A stretch of DNA of 64,000 nt from Ramazzottius varieornatus (Eukaryota > Tardigrada > Eutardigrada > Parachela > Ramazzottiidae): assembly GCA_001949185.1 (NCBI GenBank), contig BDGG01000006.1, positions 1,299,657 through 1,363,656 of the forward strand, given 5' to 3'. The position numbers were made by a program, and so were the translations under genes. Of this stretch, positions 22,508 to 34,739 are shown piece after piece (within the stretch, counting starts at the first letter, position 1; every line of letters begins with the position of its first letter). The notes below the pieces were generated by a model that worked only from the letters and a program-made list of their open reading frames with translations, had not been told where the DNA came from and ran no database searches.

Positions 22508-22693
22508 ATGAGAGTTTTGTTTTTTCATCTGACTTTAACACTAGTTTTGCTTTGCGATATATGTCACCGCTCTCCAAGCGTCATCTCAACCTCTCAACAC
22601 CTGAGAAACTGTGAAGAAGACAATTTGTCAACGTATGTGCAGAAACTCCAGCAACGCCAGCAACTCCAGCTTTCCGGACATCATCGAGAGTGA
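22508..22693 (+). CDS. Possible small secreted peptide
   Basis: A 61-codon ORF starts at the ATG at 22508-22510. Residues 1-18 form a clear signal-peptide profile (MRVLFFHLTLTLVLLC), followed by a polar segment with Cys, a Glu/Asp patch and a Gln-rich tail. A TATA-like box lies 80 bp upstream and AATAAA lies 85 bp downstream (22778-22783), so it could be a compact single-exon gene. A GTATGT donor-like site at about 22634 means a spliced form with a different C-terminus is also possible. No homologue is recognised. It is convergent with contactin (stop at 22925). Confidence 0.42.
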   Translation: MRVLFFHLTLTLVLLCDICHRSPSVISTSQHLRNCEEDNLSTYVQKLQQRQQLQLSGHHRE

Positions 22694-22777
22694 TGGCAAA
22701 TAGTAAAGGGTCCATTACCGATGGAACCGTTAATAGCAGATTGAAAGTTCCAGTATGGTTAGTATTACGGTCTGAGT

Positions 22778-22783
22778 AATAAA
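22778..22783 (+). promoter_or_regulatory. Polyadenylation signal AATAAA
   Basis: AATAAA lies 85 bp after the stop of the small secretory ORF, within the 230-bp gap before the convergent contactin stop. Confidence 0.35.
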
Positions 22784-22924
22784 CCAGTAGGTTACGTAAG
22801 CTTGCTGTGGGGAATGGCAGACGAGAACAGAAACCGTCATTAACGTCAGTACCAGAAACCTTTGGCTGACGGTGAGACCGGCTACAGCTTCAGCTTGTGC
22901 AAGCATTTATGGTTCATTAACAAA

Positions 22925-25900
22925 TCACTGAGTATTTTGAGACTTTAGCCAGCAGAGCAAGGCGTATGATAGAACAGCAATGGCAAACGATGCTTTGATA
23001 TCTGCCGATCCGTTCGACAGAACTGAAACACAAAGACACAGGTGTGGAGATACCGTATATAAATAATCAGGCATTGCACGGGTTTTCCACTAACCCATAC
23101 GAAACTTCCACAGCGGAGAACTCATTCTCCCATCGCCACCTCTACTGTACGCTAGGATTCGTAAGTTGTATGACTCTCCTGGCGTCAGCCCACCTAGAGT
23201 TGCATCCAAGTCCCGGTACAACAGAGTTCTGGGAAGGACCACATCCTTTGCTTCCTTGATGTCTTCACCCTGACGCCAGTAACGAATCTTGTATCCTTCG
23301 ATGGGCTCTTCCTGCGGTCCGGTCATCACACCACGCCAGTCCACGTGGACGGTGTTCCAGTTTCGTATTCTTACACGAACACCCATCGGAAACGCGCGAG
23401 GCTCTGTTGGTAAAGTTTCAGTAAACAATACAGCTCCTACCCCGAAAAGGTATCTGGGAATGAGAACCACGTACCGGAGCGGTAAGTGCGCGCAATGTAC
23501 GGCTCGCTTTCCAGACCAGTTCCGGCAGCTGTTACAGCCATGACGCTGATGAAGTATTCGGTGAAGACATCCAGGCCCTTGATTAAAGCTGAGTTTTCCG
23601 AAGGAGCAACAGGGAGTAACCAAGCTTCTTCCTGGTCCCAGTCGCGACGCCAGTATTTCACCTGTACGATAAAATGGATAATGTCTGTGCGAAAACCGGT
23701 ACGAGGAGCAAGGTCTTACTTTACTCAGCGTACAACTTTGCTCACCATACGTCATGAGCTGTGCGCAGGCTTTATAAGCTTTGTGACATAAACGCGACTT
23801 ATATAGGTGAACAAAGTTGTACGCTGAGCAAAGTAAGACCTCGCTCCTCGTACAGGTCGAGGTAAGACGTGAAACAGAAGAGCCTACCCTATACCCAGAC
23901 ATTCGGGGAAGAGCCACAGACAAATTGAACATCTGATGCCAAGTGACGCGCACAGCAGTGGAGTTAAATGGTTCAGCTCGAACGTTTGACGGTGCAAGAG
24001 AAATAGCTGTAAAAACTTCTTCTTTGGTCATCCCAGTGTGGAGATGGAAAAGGTAGTAAAGTCAGGTCGTACCGTCATCGGTTGGCTCTACAGTGATAAT
24101 GTCACTCCAAGGTCCCTGACCGGCGGTATTGAACGCTGCCACCTGGACTTGGTAAGAAACTTTCTGTTTCACGCTGGATCCGTCGACTCGAATGACAATA
24201 CGAGAGCGCTCACCCGACACCGTTACCTCCGGATGGTTGCCTGTAGTATTTAGGTCTTTACTATACTGAACTCTGTACCCGATGCCCGGACCATTCTGTT
24301 CAAACGGCTGAACCGTAACCCAAGTTATTACCAGTTCTCCAGTTCGACCACCCGTACCGATTATACCATACGGTGATCGAGAAGGTGGCGCCATCGGTAC
24401 ATCATACGATAGAGACGGTGAAGATGGCGCACTCAGTCCGAAAGTGTTACCCACAGACAGGCGGAACTTGTACGAGTTCCAAGGTTGAAGTGTTACATCC
24501 AGGTCCATTTCGCGGCGAACAGTGAATGAACTGATAGCGCGTACGGGGAAGATGCCGTCTGCCAAGACTGTCCAGTGGGGTAGATGGTTTGTGATGGCTT
24601 CAATTCGTTGACGAATGGAGTCCATCCCGTTCGGTGCACCGTCCATCCAGCGCAGCGTTACCAGGTACGGGTTGTCAACTCGAGGAATGACGGTTGGTGC
24701 ACTTGGTGGGTTTGGAGGACCTGGAAAACTAATCTGCGGATCGATCGAGACATTTTTGCTGTGGGTAAATTGTACCTGTTACGAAAAGCTGAGAAGACGT
24801 CTGGATGCGGTCCACAGGTGATCGAGCGACGCACGTGTAGTTTCCGGCTTCGCCAAACGTTACGGGTTCGATAAACAGATATCCTCGACGTTCGTTCCAG
24901 CCGGTACGATATCGCGGGTTTTGACCGACATCCACCGGTACATCATTGAGATACCAGTCATAGGTCACATCAAGCATGGCGTCGGTGTCTGCCGAGCATC
25001 GGAGGACAGCTGGATGAGCAACCAAGGCTTGATCAGTTGTCGCAATCTCTCGGAAGCGCAGGCCGGACAGTACTCGGAGTTCTCCCTGGCTTTGATCGCT
25101 TCCCAGCTCATTCCTCGCTTCACACCTGTAAGCACATTTAGATGGAGTCAGCCAGATCGTAGTTTAATTCTCGTCTTCAAAGTAATGTAGTGGGCCATTC
25201 TGTATGGTGGGCTTACGTGTACCAGCCTTGGTCAGCAGCAGTGACCGGTGCGATGAATAAGTCTCCACCAGCCAATAGTCGGACTCGAGGTGACGTGACC
25301 ATGGCAAAATCGTTAAACAACCAGCGTTTGACGGCTACCGGAAGACCTTCAGGTTGACAGACCATTGTGAGATTAGCACCAGCGGAGGCATAGTTCAAAC
25401 GAGGAAGTGGATACTTCCGGAAAGATGGCACTGCCGTCATGACACGCAGCTCGCCCGAAGACAGCGCCGTGCCCAGAATATTCTCCGCCTCACATTGATA
25501 GACACCGCTGTCGCTAAGCCTCACATCCCGTATCAGTAGTCGTTTCTCATCCAGCTGTGTTCGCTGGACGTCTTCCAGTGACAGATCTTTCGGCTGGAGG
25601 ACCTTGCCGTTCTTGAGCCATCGGTAGGACAGGGCCGGCTTGCCGTAGGCTGAGCATGTCCATGTGACGTCTTGACCTGGATGAACGATCTGCGGTCGAA
25701 GTGGCACGATGAAGCGCGGTGCTACTCCCACGTCCAGTGTAACCGTAGCCGATACGCTGCCTTGAACGGACGATGCAGTACATGTGTAGTCATCAGAGTC
25801 CGCGGCTTGGACGGACGGAATGAGGAGCACGCGATGGTGCTTTAAAAGTCGCGACGAAGGTGGAACCTCGGAACCAGCCCGTCGCCATTCGTATTTCGGG

Positions 25901-27887
25901 GCGGGACTGAAAAATAAGTAGCATGTATTTTTGCACCATTGCTGCAAATCTATGCCCTGATTTCGTTACTCACTAGCCGGAGGCTACACATTCAATGGTG
26001 ACATTGTCGCCAACGACCGGAGCAGGAGGAAATATTTTCGGAAATGATGACCAGATTTTCAGTTGGCCTACGCTTTGCTGATGACGAACGGCAATCGGGA
26101 AGAATGGTCCGGTTTTGCCGATTTCTGCCACTGCGCTTTTGACGATGCATTGGTAGGCGTCTGATGCGTCTGAGGTCTCCACGTAACTAAAGTACAAATT
26201 ACCGTCCTGGGAAACGAAGACCCTCTTGTTTTCCTCGACAAAGTTGGGGAAGGCATCTCGCGCCCAGGCATACGACACGGCAGGGAAGAAGGATGGAGGG
26301 TCGCAGGGAACTGCGCCGCCGCTAAATTGTACAAGCTGGGTGGCTTCCCTTCGCAAAGCGAAATCACCTACATCTGAATATATCCGCAGAAAACTGAGGA
26401 AAAGCTCATCACTACATGCACGAATGGGAAGTTTGGAACAGGCGGAAAAGACGGCAAATTAGAGAATTCAACCGAAACAGCGGAACTTCCGTTCCGCTGT
26501 TTCGGAATGGCTTGTTTCAAACTTTTTACTGTTCCAAACTCTTCCTTCGTGCCCTGTAACGCGAAACTTGACAAGTGGACTCGTTACATCACCAACAAAA
26601 ACAGTACACAGAACGTACAAGCATAGCGAATAGATACTCTTCTGCTGCGCACTGTGCCATATGGGTTGCTGGCGGAGCAGCGGAACTCGCCTCGATCTAC
26701 TGCGGAATTTGGCGCGTGGATAGTCAAATCGCCGTCCGTCTGCGTGTACCGCTTGTCGAGCAATGGATCAACCAAGTGTTCCTGCTCTTCCCCATTCACA
26801 AACTGGATCCGGTGCCTGCGACAAACAACACATGCACCATCATTGACGATGGACCAACCTAGGTCCGACAAACGGTCAGTCAACTGACTTTTACCATTGA
26901 TATTCCGGCTCCGGGAAGCCGGAAGCTACACAATGAAAACTGGTCCAATTGTTATGAGTCCAATCAGTCGTATCAAAGATGGCATCAATTGGCTCGTCAA
27001 TAATACTTGGGGCGGAGGGCACTTCTTCCGGGTCAGAAACAACGACTCCATGATCTGCATAAGTCAACACTTGATGTCACAATTCGCATCAGTCAACAGC
27101 TGCTTCAGCATACCCAGTGTGCGCTCCGTTACAGGAACATCGGCAGCCATATGCAAAGGAAGTTCGCAGATGAACGGACGGTTGCGATCGGGAACAACAG
27201 GAAGCCAAGTCCATGCTTTGGTCAGGGTTGAGAAGTTGTAGGCCAAAGCTCTTCCGTAGCTCGAAGGCAGCATATTGAGGGATGGATCGATCACATATCG
27301 TAAATCTTGCTCGTTCACACTTTGATGAACCCAAGCTGGGTCATCGTTACCGATCCTCTTCTCCGCTCCGGAAAGCGCGGTCCATTGCCAGTTACCGCTC
27401 CAGTCAGCGTCGAATCCCGAAGTATACCAGGTCTGATAAAGGGCAGTCAAAATTAATAAAAAAAACTTGGTACATTGAACTTTAAGGATGGCGTGTTCAT
27501 AATTTAGTCACTTACCGAAAATGTAGGATCATTCAAGCGCAACCAGGAAGTAATGTACTCATTTTTCTCCGGAGTCTCAGCGGTGACAAGGTTGGCAAGC
27601 TTTGCTCGACAGTACGACAAAGCTTCCCTCCAGGTTAACTCAGGCGACGACACAAACAAGTAACAGTTTCCCTCAAATCTTCCCCATGATACGGGACATT
27701 CGCTCTGCAGATCTGAATAATTTCAACTTGAGTGCAACCTTAGGGAAAATACAGTATCCAGCGGAACCGTGCCTGGTTTGGAACTTCAAAAAATGCGGTA
27801 CTTACCTGTTTGTTGCGATACTGAGCTGCTGATCAGGAAGCTCAGTGGTACTTGCAGAATAGCAAAGATCGTTGGCAAAAGTCCCAT
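22925..27887 (-). CDS. Cont: Contactin with C-type lectin domain, GPI-anchored cell adhesion protein
   Basis: Thirteen minus-strand exons, 5' to 3': 27806-27887, 27516-27712, 27114-27432, 26895-27054, 26619-26815, 25974-26373, 25217-25906, 24776-25125, 24073-24720, 23888-24006, 23475-23661, 23095-23403 and 22925-23022. They total 3756 nt (1251 residues) and every junction is phase-consistent. The order is: signal peptide (1-24); C-type lectin fold (about 30-190) with CPVSWGRFEGNCYLF and a closing FICELP; six Ig domains (about 205-800) with Cys pairs such as WTCSAYG/GVYQCEAEN; and four fibronectin III domains (about 800-1215). The C-terminus is hydrophobic (AIAVLSYALLCW) after NGSAD, fitting GPI anchoring. 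Lectin plus six Ig plus four FN3 is the arthropod contactin layout. In Drosophila, contactin works at septate junctions with neurexin IV and neuroglian. The gene is complete, with no lesion. Confidence 0.93.
23699..23853. repeat. Foldback repeat in contactin intron 10
   Basis: The arm 23699-23746 (starts GTACGAGGAGCAAGGTCTTA) and the arm 23806-23853 are reverse complements over 48 bp with three mismatches. They are separated by a 59-bp loop, inside the intron between exons 23888-24006 and 23475-23661. Confidence 0.85.
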
Positions 27888-29980
27888 TCGAATGGTTTAC
27901 AATAATCAACGACAACTTTCCCACCGCGGAGAAGCACCCACAGTAGCTCAGCCTACCTGGTTTGAATCTCATGTCATCGGTGCCAATGGCCACGAAAAGG
28001 CATCGTGGACTGAAACGTTTAGAATCGCGGCATATCACGCTAGTGCGCCAGACTGGGCATCTTGAGCTCTCGATCTCTTTTCAACCGATAGAGGCATTTG
28101 AAGCTTAAGGACCTGCTCTTCAAAGTATGAAGTGAGCTGGGAGGTCGCTTCTGTCTGGTCTTGCATGAGGCAGAGATCATTTGGATCTGACGTCACTTCC
28201 TTGTGTTTGTCTTGTTTACGGCTGCGCAGTCTGGGGCGATGCCATCATGCAGGACTCATCATAAAACCCCGCTGGTCCAAAGCCATCCTCTATAGCTCAA
28301 GGTAATGAAAGGCTTTAGTCTGTCACTAGAGCCAATTACCTTAATTTGCAGCTGGATTCTGACCGACTGTCCTTTCACCGCCATCCTACTGGCCTTCTTA
28401 AAAGTCGCGTAAATACTAACCTCAGACTTGCGCTTTCAGAATGGAAGAAACATTCTAGGTTCCCAACTCGAAACACTATGACACATCAAGCTTCTCGACA
28501 TTATTGACCCCGAATCTACTATACGTGCTCTTGCTAGTCATGCTGGATACCTTGGCACTACCGGGCTTCTCCTTTCAGTTGCTTTGCCTGTCCGCTGAAG
28601 GATTATGCTGCTGTAAGTTAACGTCAATCAGCATACAAACTGAGCTGCAATTAAGTGTGCTAATTTCGCCACTGTCTAATAATGGAGTACGGTCACCGAA
28701 CATAGAATGAATTTGTCCAAGACATGGGCTCTGCTTCCATTCCATCTCAAGGAGGACATCTTTCGATGCCTGGATCTTCGAACAATGGAAAAGCTGGACG
28801 GGTACGGGCAACAATAGACTAACACGGAATTTTTCGCTGCTTAAATTGGTTCTCACATCTGTAGTTCCCATGAAGACGCAACTTTTCTTTGAGCACCAAT
28901 TTTATTTTGCAGTGTGTCGCGTTCAGGGAAAGCTCTGCTGTTTAGGGCAATAAGTCTCAACAAGGGCTCAATGTATCTGATTTTGAACAGCAGAAATGAA
29001 CGGACTAGGCTGCTCAGCGTCGTTTCGAAGCGGACTCGCTATCCCCGAAACATCGTCGGACCATAGAGAGCTTGGCACGTGTCAGAGTGGCAAGGCAGTC
29101 TGAAAAGACACCGAGTTTACAGCAACGAGGTCATCAGCTGGAAAAAAGTCTACATTCCAAGTTTGGAGCGTTGCAGGGTAAAGTTCAGTTGTACAACTGC
29201 TACATCCGGTTGGCAACTGTACACCTCAAACTGGAGTACAATGAGAAAGGATGTGGATTCTTCGGTATACTCTACCCATGCTGGACACACCAAATCTTCG
29301 TGCCATACTTTGAAGTTGAACTCCGAGGCAACCAAATAATGGACGAATTTTGGTTCTTGCACAAACTGGAGGAGACGAACTTATTCTGGCCATACGGAGG
29401 AAAGCAGTCACGATGGCTTCAAACTTCCCTTGATGGCCTGAACGAACGTGCCCTAAGGATCATTCGGAAAGTGGAATTACAACGGTAACGGCTTTTATCA
29501 GATTTCTTTGTCTTCCGTGCAACAACCTTACCAGCTAAGTTACGCGTTTTTCAAACAATTGAAATACGGCAAAATTATCTCGTATTTTAGGTCGGAAGGG
29601 GAGTCCATCAGGTGGAAGCCCAGAGGAATCAGAAGTGACAGTATTAAAAACGGCAGCGAGCTTGATTCTTTCGACTGCACCTTTTATTCGCAGCTCATCA
29701 CGTATCTTCAGTGGCATCCCGCCACCTGAACCTATGCTGTGGTGCTGGAAATATTGACATAGCTCTTCGGTGCGTCAATGATGTTGTCCTTCTATGACGG
29801 TAGATTGTACGGCGGGAGAGAGCTTACACCTAATGCACGATCGCAACAGACACTCAAAGAGCACTTTCGTATGGCGAAAATTTGATGAAATTCTGGACGG
29901 TTGTAACGAAAGTTTGTTTGTACTATAGTGTAAGACTCCGATTCTGAAGAGGTAGCTGTGAACGGAACAAAAGGACTCTG
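27888..29980. other. Intergenic, no supported gene
   Basis: A plus-strand 138-codon ORF at 29072-29488 ends in a DGLNERALRIIRK stretch, faintly reminiscent of the C-terminus of non-LTR reverse transcriptases. The rest does not support that, and no start or splice model fits. Otherwise nothing is recognised. Confidence 0.4.
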
Positions 29981-32900
29981 CTACGTATGCAGGTCAAGTC
30001 TGAACTTTAGCTTGGGATTTTCAGGTCGCGGATTTAATTCAGCCTCGCTTTCTTTCAATCCCCTGCCGGCTTGCACAATGAACCGTACGAATTCATCGCT
30101 ATACAGCTTTTCCTCGTCCTTCTTGCCGAAATACCGTCGAGCCCTTTCGTACATCTGTAATTACGGTTGAACATACTGAACCACCAAAAGTTTTCCACAG
30201 ATTCGTATGCATGTCTTGGGCAACGGACATTTATCCCGCACCTCAGTCACAGAGTACAAATCGCAGTCCAAGCCGCCAGCGGTCGCCACATTCAGCAAGA
30301 GCTCTGTAGTTATCAGGTTCAGGTTGTCATCATCGTCTTCAGACAGCAAAAGCATCAGGTATTTTGGGTTGTGAAGTATCCAGTATTTGAATCTCTGCAT
30401 GAGCTTATCCGCTCGAACTGGCGCAAGTGCCATGCTAAAAACATGAGCCAACAATGTCAGTGTGAACAGTGAACGCAAGATGGAGCCAACTTGTCACGTA
30501 CAGTTGATCATTGGTCAACGCCGAAGTGAAAGGCGGAGGTTGACCTCTCTGGTCATTGATTGCTTGTTCGATTAGGGTTAACTCTTCAGCTGTAAAAACA
30601 AGAACCGTCAATGATAAAAACAAAATTGCGGGGATGAACTGACGGAAGTTTACAAGTGTATAATTTGGGATGTCGACGAATGACGTTACTAATGTGTTCG
30701 TCCGGTGCGATAAGCAGTAGCCGGCTGCCGTTCAGGTTCAGAAGGTTGCCGGGTAGAAGGTCCCGGAAGTTATAGTACGGACCAGGGTTGACAGTCCGTT
30801 CAAACGGGTCCTTCTGCAGCTCGGGTATGCGGAACTTCTGCCTCTTCATGAACTTTTTCCCGTACGACGCATCCCCATGCACGAGCTTTTCATACACCGC
30901 CATGGTGTCGTCCGCCACGTAATACAGAATGACGTAGGTTGGAATTTGCGCGTCGGGATGACGTGAGTAGAGCTTCGCGGTGTACTTGATAATGTCGTCA
31001 GAGTTGCAGAGCTGCGGCAGTTCGTCCTTCGGACGCATTTGTGGTTCTATTTCCAGGACGCTCTTCAGGGTGTCGTCGTGGGTACCGATACCGATATGTT
31101 TCGGTATGCAGAGTGTGCGTGACGACACTAGAGTAGAAGAAGAATTAAGAGAGAACGTGGGTTAGTGGTTTGAACTAGTTCGTTTTCCCAATTGGTGCAC
31201 TCTCTCAGGCAAAAACAAGAAGATATGCGCCACTCAGAAAAGTGATCTTAAGTGGCGCAGACGTCCAGCTGATTATATTGATGAAAGGCGCCACTTGACA
31301 TACCGATGTGATTGGTCCACATCAAAAAGATTAGGGCACTAATGGACATGACGGTTACCTAATGGACATCGACGGTATTGGTCTCGCCAGTCCATATTCG
31401 GCAGTTGATCAACATTCAGTTTGTCTTTGATCCACTTTCGGGTCCATTCGTTGCACTCGACCAGCAGTATCTTCTGTCCATAAAACCACACAGTGTTCCC
31501 GATAAATAGGTCCGTCGGATTGTAGAACTCTGTCAAGTAGGGCTTGTGGAATGGACCCAAGGCAAACTGCGAGTTCTGCTGGCCGAGACCGCGCGGAATT
31601 CGTCCACGACGAACAGCCGTATTCAGGTTGGAACCGAACTGGTGAGCGTCATTGTCGATGCGGAACTCCATGACACGGATGGTCTCATCAATCAAGTAGT
31701 ACTGTAAATAAAATCGTGACAGTAAAATTTCGACTTTGGGTTCGGACTGCAGACCGGTACCTCGACCACGACTGGCCGACATCGAGCCATGGGAAACATT
31801 GTATCGTCCACAATACCGATGAACACCAGCTTGGCGTCAATCGGTTCTTCCCAGTGGTATTTCTTCTGGTGCATCGTAGTCGATTCTTCCAGCTTGACTT
31901 TTGCGTCGTGTGGCTTGCACGCTTGACGATTAGCCTGTGCTTTCTCCCAGACTGGATCGGCATGGGCTGGTTCGGGCTTACCGAGCTCGTCCAGCGACGC
32001 GTGATCCTTCCAATATTGCTAAAACAAGGCCAGTTCTAAGCCCTGAACCTCGCTGGCATCCCCGCAACGTCTGTAAGCGTACCTTCGTAAAGTCGTCGGC
32101 ATCGTACAGATGGATTTTGAAATGGGCGATCTGGTAGTCGCAGCCCAAATGAAGATCCGTCCAGAAGTATGCTTTCTTCCTTGTGCAATCAGAATCCGGC
32201 CAGTAATATGGCCTCCGTGGACAAGTCGGACCTTGAGGCAGGCCAGAGTTTTCCAGGTATGGCTCAAAGACCGTGATAGTATCGTCCTCCATGTGGTACA
32301 CCAGCTCCACCTGTCGAACACGATAACCATAGTCTTGATAACTGACGTCACCGCCAAAAAGCCGCTCCACGTAGTATCCATAATATCGAAGACACTAAAA
32401 AGAAAGAACGTGAGACCAGCCACCCGAATGATGTTCTCATAAAGGTGAAACAACAAACTCGACCGGATCGTTTTCCCGTGTGGCGCACGCTCTCATCCAA
32501 CATCACTGAAAAAGTGCGCCACTTGGGATCTGGCCGAGTATGTTTGCCACGGTTTTATGATGGACTCTAATTAGGATCTTCAGCGTGATCGAGGTAACGA
32601 ACAAACCATATTATCATACAGTGCAGTTTGAGGCATGATCCGCAGTTGTGGAGTGGCTTTCTCGTCCTCGGGTATTTTCGGAGGTAGAGTGTAGAAGTCA
32701 CCATTTTTCCGACGGTAGGCAAGGTGCGATGGGTAGATGTTACCAGTTATGGCCGGATCTTGAAAACGCATGTCATGGTGGGCAAAGCGATTGCTGATGG
32801 TGGCCGGCACCCGGACGTTAGGATCGAAGCCCTTTGGACCCGAAGTGATCTCGAAAGATTCAGGCACGAATGCGTAGCCATTCTTGAACTGCGTCCGTTT

Positions 32901-33032
32901 GTGCGTATGCGCCGGTTTCTACAGCAAAATAAATGATTATCGTCTAAAAGATTCCACAACGGTAGATGATTGTACGTTCTGGGATTGGATCGAGGATTAA
33001 CGTACTGGTCTGTCGGGGTAAAATGGATCCAT
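29981..33032 (-). CDS. EFHC: EFHC1/EFHC2 orthologue, axonemal DM10-domain protein
   Basis: Nine minus-strand exons: 33006-33032, 32607-32918, 32083-32394, 31761-32018, 31359-31701, 30654-31127, 30502-30589, 30242-30434 and 29981-30154, about 726 residues. The start (MDPFYPDRP) is a 9-codon exon joined in phase to HKRTQFKNGYAFV, the typical EFHC N-terminus. Three DM10 (DUF1126) domains follow. The first has VELVYHMEDDTITVFEPYLE then NSGLPQG, the second VFIGIVDDTMFP plus FRIDNDAH, and the third YVILYYVADDTMAVYEK. C-terminal EF-hand-like segments (LLLSEDDDDNLNLITTELLL; LYSDEFVRFI) end the protein. EFHC proteins are microtubule inner proteins of motile axonemal doublets and occur in sensory cilia. 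The last intron (30155-30241) uses a GTGCGG donor; without splicing, translation stops at 30161. Introns hold two AAGTGGCGCA palindromes. Confidence 0.88.
31226..31296. repeat. Palindromic intronic repeat, copy B
   Basis: TGCGCCACT at 31226, AAGTGGCGCA at 31250 and GGCGCCACTT at 31287 lie in the EFHC intron 31128-31358. The inner spacer has CAGCTGATTATATTG. Confidence 0.6.
32461..32538. repeat. Palindromic intronic repeat, copy C
   Basis: GACCGGATCGTTTTCCC, then GTGGCGCACGCTCTC, a spacer of about 20 bp, GTGCGCCACTTGGGATCTGG and the tail GCCGAGTATGTTTGCC. This is nearly the same extended unit as copy A. It lies in the EFHC intron 32395-32606. Confidence 0.7.
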
Positions 33033-34033
33033 CTCTATTGCAACGCTACTTTGGAAGAAAAGAGTGGCTTGTCAAGGCACTTCGTCATGGTGACCAAAAC
33101 GAAGGAAACAGCGGTCCACCAACCAGTAGTAAAAATCAATCGGATCGAAGCTTGTTACCTCGCGAGGGCTCCCAGGTTGTACCATGCTGTGAAGGTGTTT
33201 CCCATGGGAAAGCGCAACTCTAGTGAGCACCGTGCTGTCAATCTAAGCACAGTGCTACTAGACCCACTCCGTGGATAATGACAAGGCAGTGTTGACCGTG
33301 GGTTCCCAGGCATGAAAAATAATACGGGCGAACGACCCCATGATGTCAAGTGAGACAACAGATCACATTATCCTTACTCCTCCTTAACCGGAAGCCACCA
33401 TTAATCAAAAATGTTTCAGGCGGATAATATCATACTTTTCCGCCTTAATTGCATGAGATGCGTTTGCCACCTGAACATTAAGGGTTCTCAGTCTTGCTTG
33501 CAAAACTGTGTCCATTGAGTCGATCTAGCAAGCGACTTGCCAAATTTCACTTTAGAGATAAGCAGCTCGAGAGCTGCTTATCTCGAAATACGAAATCGGC
33601 TTATCTCATGCACACTTGACTCAAAATTTCAAATACTTCGTTTCTCAGCTAATTTCCGTTCTCCTGTGGTTTACATCGCGAGGTATCTTTCCTCAGTTGA
33701 AATTCTCGATACCTAACATCGCCGAAGACATCGGAGAAACAGAGTGAATAGAAAGGAAGTGTCGAGTTTGAGCCCGGTCAGGAGGCAAAGTTTGCTAAGA
33801 AAACCTACCCGGGGAAACTCGCGAATTTCCTGTCCGTTAAGCACCGTTTCCCAGAATTCCGAATTTTCTCTCGCTCACGTTTGATTTGATTTTGACGTTT
33901 GACTAGTTTAGGAAGCAGCTTGCGACTTCAACGGGTATTGTAAGCAAGATTGAGAACCCTATTACGTTCATCCAAAGTTGCTCCGGTTTCTTACGATGCA
34001 AGAGTGCTGTGTCCGGTTTAGTAAGCAACATAT
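33033..34033. other. Intergenic with one 30-bp palindrome
   Basis: No gene is supported. At 33555-33584, GAGATAAGCAGCTC and GAGCTGCTTATCTC form perfect 14-bp inverted arms around GA. Otherwise nothing is recognised. Confidence 0.5.
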
Positions 34034-34735
34034 ATGCTCCTGGGGCTCAGATGGCTGAAGTTGTGGCTCATCATCTCCATAGTCTCTGCTCAGACCACTA
34101 CTGCTACCACGCGTAGTAGTGCCGTACTACCAGCCGACCACAAGACGCGATTCGCCTGAGATCAGCTAAGATCCACCCACTGCTCCAGGTCCTTCGCTCC
34201 CGATTTGGTTCCCCTACCTCAGTACACAGCTCACATCAACGACTACACCAATGAGTTCTGCTGATGTGAGACGTCTCTGGGATGCAGTTACGTTGGACAA
34301 AGGATCAACTGTGACGTCGGCTCCATCAACCCCCAACGGTGTACTCACGCCGGTGCTGTCCAACTTCCACCACAAGATTGCCGCAGAGGACCACCACAGG
34401 AATGACGACCAGACGTACGAACTCGACGATGTCCACTTTGACTACCGCGACTGGTTTCCCAACGACTACCGGACCAACCTCGACAACGACCTCGGGATGG
34501 ACCACCAGTTTGCCGACGACCACCCCCTAACGCGTTGACGGCTACCACGGAACATACCATCACAGGCTGCCCGTCGACGACGACCGCAACCGCCACCACT
34601 TCTAGTGGCTTCCCTTGGACAACAGACTGGACGCGCCCTAAGGCGGCGTATCAGATTGAGTGGTGCACCGGCGGCTGGTCCCAGTGGCATGTCCCCGGTA
34701 TCAACGACCTGGACATTGTATCCGCTTCTTGTTAA
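34034..34735 (+). pseudogene. Thr-rich secreted (mucin-like) protein locus, frames interrupted
   Basis: The ATG at 34034 opens a strong signal peptide (MLLGLRWLKLWLIISIVSA) followed by QTTTATTRSS, then a stop at 34157. Downstream, Thr-rich stretches run in shifting frames: frame 3 near 34235-34330 (LTSTTTPMSSADVRR), frame 1 at 34355-34530 (TSTTRLPQRTTTGM, then TTTGPTSTTTSGWTTSLP) and frame 2 at 34535-34735, which ends with a Trp/Cys-bearing tail (EWCTGGWSQWHVPGINDLDI). Either unseen short introns join these pieces or the gene has frameshifts. The theme is an O-glycosylated secreted or surface mucin. Function is not assigned. Confidence 0.45.
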
Positions 34736-34739
34736 CCTG

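Noticed and set aside
29072-29488. 138-codon plus ORF suggestive of a reverse-transcriptase tail
   Set aside because: Only a short ALRIIRK-type stretch is similar. No YADD or upstream RT motifs were found, so it was not called a LINE.
30161-30434. EFHC ending at the TAA at 30161
   Set aside because: Kept only as an alternative. The spliced form adds a helical EF-hand-like tail in phase and is the better model.
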